16,811 bases of DNA from JBGPYB01 sp041493035. Its GTDB lineage: Bacteria; Acidobacteriota; Vicinamibacteria; Fen-336. Position numbers and translations under genes: made by a program. The DNA lies in the NCBI GenBank assembly GCA_041493035.1, contig JBGPYB010000106.1, positions 1-16,811 on the forward strand. The letters are read 5' to 3'. Of this stretch, positions 1 to 7,175 are shown one piece after another; positions within the stretch are counted from its first letter, which is position 1; the number at the start of each line of letters is the position of its first letter. The notes beneath the pieces are model-generated. The model ran no database searches and was not told the DNA's origin. It saw nothing but the letters and a program-made list of their open reading frames with translations.

Positions 1-658
1 CGACGGCCGACTCCTTGGTCGCTAACGCAGCCCCGAGTGACAGCCCGGCGCCGAGCAGGCGGCGCCATGTGATGCGTTCGGTCAAGCGCTCGAAGGCGAG
101 CACCGTCAGGAACAGGAACAGAGCGATCCCGACATCGAAGGTGACGATACGTCCGTGGGCCAGGATCTCGGGGCTCAGGGCGCACAGCAGCAGGGCGACC
201 GCACCGCCCACCAGGCCCCAGAGCCGAGCGCCCCACCAGAAAACGGTCGCGGCCAGCAGGCAGCCGAGCGACACGACCGCACAACGTCCGACGAAGAGGA
301 GCCGGTCGCCGTCGTTCCACGAGTAGAGGAACTGCTGGCCGAAGTCCCACTGCTTGCCCAGGCGCCAGGCCTCGTCGTTCCCAGGCACGGTCACGTCCAT
401 GAACAGGAGCGGAGCTGAGGCGAGCAGCTTGACCAAGGGCGGATGCTCCGGGTTCATGCGGAAGTCGCCGAAGACCCAGTAGCTGTATCCAGCGGGGAAC
501 TGCGCGCCCTCGTCGAAGATCGCCGCCATGTGGTGAATGCTCGTGATGGCGAGCGTCGCGTAGAGAACGATGCCCGCGAGCAAGATGAAGCCGCGATTCC
601 AGAAGCGGGCCGGCGACAGGCTTCGGAGAAGGGACGCCGATTGCTTCAGCAGTGTCAT
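1..658 (-). CDS. GT39/PMT-like membrane glycosyltransferase, N-terminal part (3' end off window)
   Basis: The first 219 codons of an integral-membrane protein read leftward from an ATG at 658 and leave the window still open. A first membrane helix spans about residues 23-45. It is followed by a loop with an acidic pair (D49-E50) and the motif NPEHPPL (residues 69-75), then further hydrophobic segments around 120-190 and the motif ATKES near the cut. An Asp-Glu in the first extracytoplasmic loop followed by EHPP is typical of GT-C glycosyltransferases of the PMT/ArnT (GT39) type, which transfer a sugar from a polyprenyl-phosphate donor outside the inner membrane. The acceptor cannot be told from sequence. 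The gene lies 60 bp downstream of the SGNH hydrolase gene on the same strand, so the two are probably co-transcribed. The ribosome binding site is weak. Family assignment is fairly sure; specificity is unknown. Confidence 0.8.
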   Translation of the reverse strand, partial: MTLLKQSASLLRSLSPARFWNRGFILLAGIVLYATLAITSIHHMAAIFDEGAQFPAGYSYWVFGDFRMNPEHPPLVKLLASAPLLFMDVTVPGNDEAWRLGKQWDFGQQFLYSWNDGDRLLFVGRCAVVSLGCLLAATVFWWGARLWGLVGGAVALLLCALSPEILAHGRIVTFDVGIALFLFLTVLAFERLTERITWRRLLGAGLSLGAALATKESAV

Positions 659-718
659 GGGCCCGCTCGCTAGACCCTCAGTGCGTCTCGCAAGCCGCAG
701 CAGCTCGTGAGCATACTA

Positions 719-1795
719 TCAGCGTGTCTTGGTCGGGGGCGCTTGGCGCTGCAGCGGCAGCCGCCGCAAGGCCGGGACCAGCTCCGCCGCAACGAGTTGG
801 TGCGCGACTTCATTGGGGTGGAGGTTGACGGGGTGGACCCAGAGCGACGCGACCGGCCGGGCACGCAGCGCGGGCAACAGGTCGCGCTCGGCGATCCCGG
901 AGGCGCGGCAGAAGCGTCCGATCGTCTCGTGGACGGCCTCAAACGGGTAACGACCGTCCAGCCCGACCATCAGGGGCCAGAGTGCGACCAGGAACGAGCC
1001 GCCTCGCTCGCGCATGCTGCGATCCATCTTCACCAGATAAGCCTGGGTCTCCTGCCAACCTTCGCGATTCGGCTCCGCGAACATGTCGAGATACCAGCGC
1101 GTCGTGTCTCGCCCGACTCGGTAGCTCCGCACGCGCTCGCCTACGTAAGCCGCGATGCGCGAGTCGAAGAAGCCGAGGCGCTCTGGCGCCCGCCCCTCGA
1201 CCATGCGGCTGCGGTCCACGATCCAATCGTTGAGGTAGGCCTGCCGCGCGTGGAAGGCCGACGTCTGAACGGGATCGTTCAGCACCATTCCGTAGATCAC
1301 GATGTCCGGATCGTAAGGGAGCATGGTCTCGAAGCTCTCGTAGAGTTCCGGGAAGTTGGCCCCGCGACGGCCGCAGTTCAGCACCTCCCAGCGACCCGGC
1401 TCGGCTGCGTTCAACAATCGCTCGAGGACACGCGGGTAGACGTCGGCCGCCCTCACGCCCTCGCCCTCGGTGAAGGAGTCGCCCAGCACCATCACGCGGC
1501 GCACGCCTGGCCGGCGCGGCCCGAACTCGGCGTCGCGGAAGTGTAGCGAGTTGAAGCGAAGCTCGACCGCGAAGGGCGCGCGCGTCGCCACCTCGTCGAC
1601 GCGCGAGACGCCGGCCTCGCGGTAGCGCGCCCGCGTCGCGGTGTCGCGCAGGTCGACGTCGAAATAGCCGCGGGGGTTCGTCGGGTAGCAGTCCAGCGCC
1701 ACTCTCCAGCCCGGCGCGAAGACGCGCGCCGTGCTGCTGTAACGCTCTGGCGCGAAGCCGGCGACGCGCAGTGCGCACTCCCCGAGGAGGAGCAA
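719..1795 (-). CDS. membrane-anchored SGNH/GDSL hydrolase family protein
   Basis: The protein has an SGNH fold signature: GDSF with the nucleophile Ser (residue 107 counted from the TTG at 1795), an NCG stretch for block II, an Asn in YGMVLNDP for block III, and a late LHPNEVAH with the catalytic His near residue 326. The Asp usually found three residues before that His is absent; the local sequence is HPVNLHPN. Related proteins act as esterases or as O-acetyl transferases on cell-surface glycans; the substrate is not deducible. The start is uncertain. The frame stays open to 1882 and upstream codons encode a clear membrane helix (FALSAATLAVLLLL leads into the TTG), but no ATG, GTG or TTG precedes it. 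A CTG at 1855 or 1837, or a sequencing indel, is possible. It is followed on the same strand by the GT39-like gene. Confidence 0.8.
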   Translation of the reverse strand: MLLLGECALRVAGFAPERYSSTARVFAPGWRVALDCYPTNPRGYFDVDLRDTATRARYREAGVSRVDEVATRAPFAVELRFNSLHFRDAEFGPRRPGVRRVMVLGDSFTEGEGVRAADVYPRVLERLLNAAEPGRWEVLNCGRRGANFPELYESFETMLPYDPDIVIYGMVLNDPVQTSAFHARQAYLNDWIVDRSRMVEGRAPERLGFFDSRIAAYVGERVRSYRVGRDTTRWYLDMFAEPNREGWQETQAYLVKMDRSMRERGGSFLVALWPLMVGLDGRYPFEAVHETIGRFCRASGIAERDLLPALRARPVASLWVHPVNLHPNEVAHQLVAAELVPALRRLPLQRQAPPTKTR

Positions 1796-1860
1796 GACGG
1801 CGAGCGTCGCCGCCGAGAGGGCGAAACCGGAGATCAGCTCGGCGCGGGCTTTCAGCGCTC

Positions 1861-1889
1861 TTGATGGTAACCGAGATCGGGCCTAGCAT
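1861..1889 (+). promoter_or_regulatory. putative sigma70-type promoter of the GMC dehydrogenase operon
   Basis: TTGATG (1861-1866) and TAGCAT (1884-1889) are separated by exactly 17 bp. Each box matches four of six consensus positions. The predicted transcript start would lie about 20-25 bases before the GTG at 1919. This also argues against using the in-frame TTG at 1889, which would sit on the -10 box. Inferred from sequence only. Confidence 0.4.
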
Positions 1890-1906
1890 TGAGGCGGCGC
1901 ACGAAT

Positions 1907-1912
1907 GGTGAG
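1907..1912 (+). promoter_or_regulatory. ribosome binding site deciding the small-subunit start
   Basis: GGTGAG lies six bases before the GTG at 1919 and twelve before the ATG at 1925. It favours the GTG start and rules against the longer TTG reading. Confidence 0.45.
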
Positions 1913-1918
1913 CTGCAT

Positions 1919-2467
1919 GTGACGATGACCCGGCGGGACGCGCTCCTCGCGCTCTTGTCGGGAGGAGCCGTCCTGGGAGCGATCTCGTCGGCGCTGCGGG
2001 GCGGCAACCCTGTCGCCAAGACGATCGGGTCGGCGGCGAGCCGCCCGAGACTGCTCCTGTTGGGGTCCGAAGTCGGGAGCCTGAGCGAGCACGAGAGACA
2101 GCTCCTGTGGCAGGTCGCGGTCGCTACCGGAGCCCTGTGGAGCATGTCGGAGCTCTCCGAAAGCGAGCTGCGCGGCTTCCTCGACCTCAAGACGCAGAAG
2201 CCGCCGAGCTACCTGGCCGAGTACCGGAACGCACTGAGGCTCTTCGCCGCCGGCGGCCACGACCACGCAACGCCTCAGGCGGTGGAAGCGGTCCTGCGGC
2301 ATCCGCCCGGGCGGCGCGCGGAGCACGCCCGGCAGTTCGTGATCGCAGAGTTCATCGCCTTGCATCTGGCGCGCGGGGGCTTTCACGAGTTCGGCCTGAC
2401 GCGCTTTCGCGGCTTCATGGGCGAGGGCTACCGCGTCTCTGAGGTCCAGCCGGGAACGCCCCGATGA
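1919..2467 (+). CDS. Tat-leader small subunit of a GMC dehydrogenase (gluconate 2-dehydrogenase subunit 3-like)
   Basis: A 182-residue protein whose N-terminus carries a twin-arginine type leader (TMTRRDALLALLSGGAVLG), followed by a mostly helical domain rich in charged residues. Near the end, FHEFGLTRFRGFMGEGY loosely resembles the C-terminus of small subunits that accompany GMC flavoproteins, such as gluconate 2-dehydrogenase subunit 3. Assignment rests mainly on context: its stop overlaps the ATG of the GMC gene (ATGA at 2464-2467), which implies translational coupling. The known role of such subunits is to carry the leaderless flavoprotein through the Tat pathway and stabilise it. I chose GTG 1919 because GGTGAG at 1907-1912 sits six bases upstream. 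ATG 1925 would serve equally for the leader. The TTG at 1889 falls inside the predicted promoter. Confidence 0.7.
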   Translation: MTMTRRDALLALLSGGAVLGAISSALRGGNPVAKTIGSAASRPRLLLLGSEVGSLSEHERQLLWQVAVATGALWSMSELSESELRGFLDLKTQKPPSYLAEYRNALRLFAAGGHDHATPQAVEAVLRHPPGRRAEHARQFVIAEFIALHLARGGFHEFGLTRFRGFMGEGYRVSEVQPGTPR

Positions 2468-4038
2468 AGCTGCGCGCCGACGTCTGCATCCTGGGATCCG
2501 GCGTGGCAGGCGGTGTGGTGGCGCAGGAGCTCCTGGACGCGGGGGTCAGCGACGTCCTCATGGTGGAAGCCGGCAGCGCCGTCGTCATGCGGGACACACG
2601 CACGTGGTATGACGTCTTCACCGCGGGGCTGAACCCGTTCGCGGCTCACACTTACGAGCAGGCCGACTACGACAACGCCGGGCGCACTCCGATCCACCTC
2701 AAGGGACGGCACATCAGGGCGCGCGGCGGGAGCACGCTCGCCTGGGCGGGCCTTTCGTACCGCTTGAAGCCCGAGGATTTCCGCCTCGCTAGCAACACCG
2801 GGCAGGGCCTCGACTGGCCGATTACGTACGCGGAATTGGAGCCCTACTACGGCCTCTCGGAATCGACACTCCAAGTCGCCGGCGAGGCCAGCGATCCGGG
2901 CCATCCGCCCCGGAACGGGCCTTTTCCACTGCCCGCGTTCCCGGCCCAGGAGATCGAGAGCGTGTTCATCCAGGCGATGCGGGACCTGGGCTTCTCAACG
3001 CAGCACGCGTGCTGGGCGCGGAACTCGCGCTCGATTCACGGCATGTCCGAGTGCCTGCGGACCGGAACGTGCGAATACTGCCCCGTCGGCGGCCGCTTCA
3101 CCGGCGATCAGCTGATCGCGCGTCTCGCGGAGCGACCGGGCTTCCGGCTGCTGACCGATACTCTCGGCTTGAAGTTGCAATTCTCGTCCCGCGAGCGCGC
3201 CGCTTCCGCCGAGCTGGTACAGCGCGCGACGGGAGAGCGCCACAGCGTAGACGCCGCCAGCTACGTGATCTGCGCGGGCGGTGTCGAGTCGCCCAAGCTG
3301 CTGCTCGCTTCGACCAGCCGGTGGTGGCCGAACGGCGTCGGCAACCAGTCCGGGCGGCTGGGCCGCGGTCTGACGGACCACGTCTATCAAAAGTGCACCG
3401 GCCGCTCGAGCGCGCCGAACCGGGGACGGCTTGCCAATCAGCTCTGGTTCCACACGACCTCGTCGCGACACTTCGACGACGTCGGAACGCAGGCCGCCGG
3501 CAAGTTCCTGCTGACGCCGGAATACGAATTCCCTCCGCTCGTCGAGAGGATGAGCGAAGGCCTGCGGACGCGGCATATCGTCCGCGAGCTGGAGGACGAG
3601 TGCCTGCATGCCGTCCAGTTCCAGCTCGAGCAGCATCCGAGCGAAGAGAACTTCATCGAGCTCGGCCGCGAGCGCGACTCCATCGGCCTCCCCAGGACGG
3701 TGATCCATCACACGCTCACGCGCCAGGCCGAGAGCGCCGCGCAGCGAGCCCGCACGATCTGCGAGACGATTCTCGCCAAGATGGGCTGCACGGAGATGGC
3801 CTGGAACCAAACGAGGCTCTCCAACCACGTCTCGGGCACCTGCCGGATGAGCGGCTCCCCTGAGTCCGGCGTCGTCGACGCGGACCTGAAGGTCCACGGC
3901 GCGCAGAACCTCCACGTCTGTAGCAGCGCGGTATTTCCGTCGATCGGCGCGGTGAACCCGACGGTCACGATCGTGGCCCTGGCCCACCGTCTGGGTCGGC
4001 ACCTGGGCCGGCAGCTCGCGCCGCGCGGCGCGCCTTGA
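2464..4038 (+). CDS. GMC-family FAD-dependent oxidoreductase (sugar/alcohol dehydrogenase catalytic subunit)
   Basis: A 524-residue GMC oxidoreductase. The N-terminal FAD-binding Rossmann motif is GSGVAGG (G11, G13, G16), with E35 ending the second beta strand. GGSTLAWAGLSYR follows near residue 85 and GLDWPITYAELEPYY near 118-132. The C-terminal GMC domain has NHVSGTCRM with the likely catalytic His455, and N498 in the terminal NPT motif. Such enzymes oxidise the hydroxyl of a sugar, sugar acid or alcohol using FAD. There is no signal peptide, which fits export together with the Tat small subunit it overlaps by four bases. Cysteines at 197, 203 and 206 (CLRTGTCEYC) resemble the region that binds an iron-sulfur cluster in bacterial FAD glucose dehydrogenase. 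No cytochrome c subunit is encoded nearby, so the electron acceptor is unknown. The substrate cannot be assigned. Confidence 0.9.
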   Translation: MKLRADVCILGSGVAGGVVAQELLDAGVSDVLMVEAGSAVVMRDTRTWYDVFTAGLNPFAAHTYEQADYDNAGRTPIHLKGRHIRARGGSTLAWAGLSYRLKPEDFRLASNTGQGLDWPITYAELEPYYGLSESTLQVAGEASDPGHPPRNGPFPLPAFPAQEIESVFIQAMRDLGFSTQHACWARNSRSIHGMSECLRTGTCEYCPVGGRFTGDQLIARLAERPGFRLLTDTLGLKLQFSSRERAASAELVQRATGERHSVDAASYVICAGGVESPKLLLASTSRWWPNGVGNQSGRLGRGLTDHVYQKCTGRSSAPNRGRLANQLWFHTTSSRHFDDVGTQAAGKFLLTPEYEFPPLVERMSEGLRTRHIVRELEDECLHAVQFQLEQHPSEENFIELGRERDSIGLPRTVIHHTLTRQAESAAQRARTICETILAKMGCTEMAWNQTRLSNHVSGTCRMSGSPESGVVDADLKVHGAQNLHVCSSAVFPSIGAVNPTVTIVALAHRLGRHLGRQLAPRGAP

Positions 4039-4135
4039 GCGGGCGGTCGTGCCTGTCGGTTCCTCGTCTCGCCGTGCTGAACACTTGTCAATTGACCCGT
4101 GGGCCATGCTTTGCTCAAGCGAGGCCTGTTGAAGG

Positions 4136-4142
4136 AAAGGAG
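4136..4142 (+). promoter_or_regulatory. ribosome binding site for the second SGNH gene
   Basis: AAAGGAG ends 12 bases before the TTG at 4155. The nearer ATG at 4147 runs into a stop after three codons, so the TTG is the only start that keeps the N-terminal membrane helix. Confidence 0.45.
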
Positions 4143-4154
4143 TGAGATGGGCTC

Positions 4155-5372
4155 TTGAAACGAGTGGCTGGCCTCGCGGCGAACGCCGGCCTTGCTCTCG
4201 CATGCACGAGCCTCGCCCTGGTTGCGTTCGAAGCCGTCGCTCGGATGACCGATGAGGCTGCGGGGACGCCTATCCGCGCGCTCTACACGGAGCACGATCC
4301 CCTTCTGGGATGGCGCCATCGGCCGGGCGCCAAGGGAGACTTCTCCCAGGGCTCCTACTCGATCAACAGCCTGGGCCTGCGAGACGAGGAGCGCGGCTAC
4401 GCGTCGGCGAACGGCGCCGAACGAATCCTCGTCCTCGGCGACTCGTTCGCGGAGGGCTTCAGCGTCCGGTTCGAGGAGTGCGTGTCGCAGGTCCTCCAGC
4501 GGCAGTTGCGCTCCACCGGCTGCAACGTCGACGTGATCAACGGTGGCGTGGTCGGATACAGCACCGACCAGGAGTACCTTTTCTACAGGCGAGAGACTGC
4601 ACGCTACGGCGCCCGCGTCGTCGTCCTGTTCTTCTTCTATAACGATATCCTCGCCAACGTCATGGACTCGGTCGGTGCGCCGAAGCCCCGGCTCTCCTGG
4701 GAAGACGGGTCGCTGCGCCTCCTGAACGACCCCGTTCCGCAACCCGCCCACGCCGCGGCAGCGGCGGCTCGCGCCCACCCGCCCTATCCGCTCGGCTCAG
4801 CCGCCCTCGAGTGGGTCCGCAAGCGGCTCTCGACTTCCCCCGTTGCCTACCGTGCTTCGGCGCGACTGGGTCTTTGGGAGGTGCCGCCGCCCGCTCCGCC
4901 CCCCGACGACATGAAGGTCTTCAAGCGACGCACCCCACGAGCGGAGCGACTGGCCTGGGCCGCCACGACTCGGTTGTTGCAGGCGTTGAACGACGAGGTG
5001 AGTGCCCATGGCGCGCGTCTCCTCGTCGCCTACGTCCCCAGCAAGATGGAAGTCAGCGAGAGAGACTGGGGGCTGACCCGTCTCGAATACGACCTCGACG
5101 CCAGGCTGTGGGACCGGCACAAGGTCGCTCGCGACCTGGCGGGCGCCGGCGAGAGCGTCGAGTTTCCCGTCCTCGACTTGACCGAGGCGCTCCGAAACGC
5201 CGACAGCCCGATCCTGGGAGGTCCGTATCACGCTCACGGGGGCCACTGGAACGCGCTCGGTCACCGTGTTGCTGCCGAACGCGTCGGCCGGTTCCTCCGC
5301 GACGAAGGCTGGCTCGCTCCATGGGGATTGGTACCGACTCACTTGAGGCCCAGGCCGTCGTCCCCGCCCTAG
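4155..5372 (+). CDS. membrane-anchored SGNH/GDSL hydrolase or acyltransferase-like protein
   Basis: A 405-residue protein starting at TTG, with an N-terminal hydrophobic helix (about residues 9-28) that likely anchors it with the domain in the periplasm. SGNH blocks are visible: LVLGDSFAEG with Ser97, NGGVVGYS for the glycine block, FFFYND with Asn163, and GGHWNALGH with His364. The usual Asp three residues before the His is replaced (HAHGGH). An Ala/Pro-rich linker near residues 195-215 separates the two halves of the fold. HWN-type SGNH proteins include esterases and acyltransferases acting on polysaccharides; the substrate is unknown. The gene lies 116 bp after the GMC gene, so it may share its transcript or have its own weak promoter. 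It converges tail to tail on the alpha-galactosidase-like gene with six bases between stop codons and no visible terminator. Confidence 0.8.
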   Translation: MKRVAGLAANAGLALACTSLALVAFEAVARMTDEAAGTPIRALYTEHDPLLGWRHRPGAKGDFSQGSYSINSLGLRDEERGYASANGAERILVLGDSFAEGFSVRFEECVSQVLQRQLRSTGCNVDVINGGVVGYSTDQEYLFYRRETARYGARVVVLFFFYNDILANVMDSVGAPKPRLSWEDGSLRLLNDPVPQPAHAAAAAARAHPPYPLGSAALEWVRKRLSTSPVAYRASARLGLWEVPPPAPPPDDMKVFKRRTPRAERLAWAATTRLLQALNDEVSAHGARLLVAYVPSKMEVSERDWGLTRLEYDLDARLWDRHKVARDLAGAGESVEFPVLDLTEALRNADSPILGGPYHAHGGHWNALGHRVAAERVGRFLRDEGWLAPWGLVPTHLRPRPSSPP

Positions 5373-5378
5373 ACTCGA

Positions 5379-7070
5379 CTAGGTTTCGGCCCCCTCGTCG
5401 CTCCAGTCGAAACTGGCCGGTTGGCCGCCCAAGCGCCAGCGCGACGGGCACGTCGTCTCGAGCCAGTCCAGCGGCTCGGCGTCGGTCTGCGGTACCGCCG
5501 CCGCGGCGAAGGCCGCACGGATCGCGTCGCGTTGCTCGGTGCCGAGAGCCGCCTTCGCGTGGGACACGAAGAGGGGCGTCCCGCTCCGTGCCACGAGGTC
5601 GAGCCAGCGTCGCGCGAGAGGCCACGGCACCTCAGTCGTCACCGCCGCGCAGTCGGCATCGGCGGCGAAGAACGCCCGGTGCTGGGGGAGACGGAAGGCC
5701 AGGGTGTTGACCCCCATCTTCCGCGTGCGCTCCCACTCCCGCCCGCTGGTGTCGTCTCCCGTCCGCTGTAGTTCGAAGAGGCCGGCTGCGAGATGGCCGA
5801 TGGTGTTGCAGCCGAGAACGAGGGCGTCGCCGGCCGCCTCGCGAATCATCTTGTAGAGAGCCGAGACGATCTCAGCACTCGTCCGGCTGCGGTCGGCGAA
5901 AGACCAGCCGTCGCGCGTGACCGAGCGTCCCATCTCGAAGCCCCAGGCGCCGAAAATGTCCCACGTCGTGAAGTCGTGCTTCAGGAGGTCGTATCGCCAT
6001 TCGCGGGTGAACCGGGCCGTGTCGCGCGCCACGAGGACGAGGGCCTCGGGAACGCTCGGGTCGAGGACCCGTCCGGGATCCTGGCTCGGGAAGCGCCCCG
6101 CCGCCAGGCACCACGACTGAGGGACCCGATCCATCGTCAGTAGCGGGCGGGTCCAGATCGCCGGCCGGACGCCGAGGCCGCGCATCTCCTCGGCCATCCG
6201 ACCCATGTCGGGGAAGTCGCTGTTGCCGACCTGCCAGGGGCCACCGGCGGCGGCGTGAAGGCCGATGCCGCCCTGCCATCCCGAATCGATCACCATGTAG
6301 GGCCGCGTCCCCGACGGGGAGAGCGAGGCCACCGTGCCGGACATCTCACGAATCACGTCCGCGGAGATGTTCTGGTAGGCGCTGTACCAACTGTTCCCTC
6401 CGAAGACGGGACTCCGAGGGAGTCGGGGCGAGGGAGACAGCAGAGCGCAGAAGGCCCGCGCCGCGGCAAAGGGCGTCTCGTCGCCGCGACCGCGGCGGAC
6501 CACGACGGTCGCCGGATCGAGGGTCCGGTCGCCCAGGGTGACGCCGCGCCCGCCGCAGCGAACGTCGAGGAAGAGGCTGACCCCCGCGGCGTCGACCTGC
6601 CAATGCGCCAGTGCGGCGGCTCCCGTGGCGACGCCGTAGGCGTGGGCGGCGTTGCCGTCGTGGGTGAGGAAGTACCAGGGCATTGGACGCTCCGGCACCA
6701 GCCCGCGCCACTCCAGGTCCCCGTAACCGCGTTCCCAGTGGTCGCCGAGAAAGCGGAGGGGAGCGCCGGGCACGCGCCGCCAGCGAAGCTGGAGCGTCCG
6801 GACCGCGATGTGCGGAGCGGAGAGACGCACCGCGAGCCGTCCGCCTGCGGGGATCGTGTCCACCAGGATCCCGCCTCCCTCCCACGAATTGCCGCGCCGC
6901 TCCAGGGATCGGATCCCGTCTTCGGTCTCGGCCGAGACGCGGTCCGGCGGCTCAGCCATGTTCTGGAACGAATTGGATCCCGAGGTGGCGTGGGCGACGG
7001 GCGGAAGGACTCCTCCCGCTCCCGCCGCCGAGAGAGCCGTCTTCACGAAGGTCCGTCGGCTCGTGGTCAT
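5379..7070 (-). CDS. Tat-exported alpha-galactosidase-like glycoside hydrolase (GH27/GH36 clan)
   Basis: A 563-residue protein. Its leader, MTTSRRTFVKTALSAAGAGG, is a textbook Tat signal, which fixes the start at ATG 7070 rather than the longer in-frame reading to 7166. A beta-rich domain (about 45-240) precedes a TIM barrel beginning at YMVIDSGWQGG. LKHDFTTWD places the likely nucleophile Asp366 after Lys/His on the barrel strand, and RTGDDTS supplies the likely acid/base Asp439, matching the RTTGD motif of GH27 and GH36 enzymes. These remove alpha-linked galactose or related sugars from oligosaccharides and hemicellulose. The protein stops soon after the barrel, so the C-terminal beta domain common in the clan is short or missing. 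It is transcribed divergently from the DUF362 gene. No strong ribosome binding site is seen. Clan assignment is good; substrate is not certain. Confidence 0.8.
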   Translation of the reverse strand: MTTSRRTFVKTALSAAGAGGVLPPVAHATSGSNSFQNMAEPPDRVSAETEDGIRSLERRGNSWEGGGILVDTIPAGGRLAVRLSAPHIAVRTLQLRWRRVPGAPLRFLGDHWERGYGDLEWRGLVPERPMPWYFLTHDGNAAHAYGVATGAAALAHWQVDAAGVSLFLDVRCGGRGVTLGDRTLDPATVVVRRGRGDETPFAAARAFCALLSPSPRLPRSPVFGGNSWYSAYQNISADVIREMSGTVASLSPSGTRPYMVIDSGWQGGIGLHAAAGGPWQVGNSDFPDMGRMAEEMRGLGVRPAIWTRPLLTMDRVPQSWCLAAGRFPSQDPGRVLDPSVPEALVLVARDTARFTREWRYDLLKHDFTTWDIFGAWGFEMGRSVTRDGWSFADRSRTSAEIVSALYKMIREAAGDALVLGCNTIGHLAAGLFELQRTGDDTSGREWERTRKMGVNTLAFRLPQHRAFFAADADCAAVTTEVPWPLARRWLDLVARSGTPLFVSHAKAALGTEQRDAIRAAFAAAAVPQTDAEPLDWLETTCPSRWRLGGQPASFDWSDEGAET

Positions 7071-7111
7071 GCCGAAGGGTACGTCGCCGCTTCGCTCGTG
7101 TCGAAGGGGAC

Positions 7112-7127
7112 GCGCGCATTGGCGCGC
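7112..7127. repeat. GC inverted repeat in the divergent spacer
   Basis: GCGCGC (7112-7117) and GCGCGC (7122-7127) flank the loop ATTG, roughly midway between the two divergent starts at 7070 and 7176. A second small inverted repeat, CTTCG/CGAAG, lies at 7090-7106. Either could be a regulator site or chance in GC-rich DNA. Confidence 0.3.
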
Positions 7128-7175
7128 TTCGGAGGCCGGCACGAGTTTCGCAGCGAGGGGAGCCAAGAGGGCCTC

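Noticed and set aside
707..1546. Long plus-strand open frame
   Set aside because: It lies opposite the SGNH gene, which has clear catalytic motifs; the plus reading has none and reflects high GC at codon third positions.
4039..4154. Candidate promoter from TTGTCA at 4085
   Set aside because: No acceptable -10 box lies 16-18 bp downstream, so I did not list it.
5373..5378. Bidirectional terminator between convergent genes
   Set aside because: Only six bases separate the stops and no stem-loop with a T-run is seen around them.
6255..7175. Open frame running in phase into the DUF362 gene, giving a 699-residue reading
   Set aside because: It is antisense to the alpha-galactosidase-like gene, has shadow-like composition, and the Tat motif with a ribosome binding site marks ATG 7176 as the true start.
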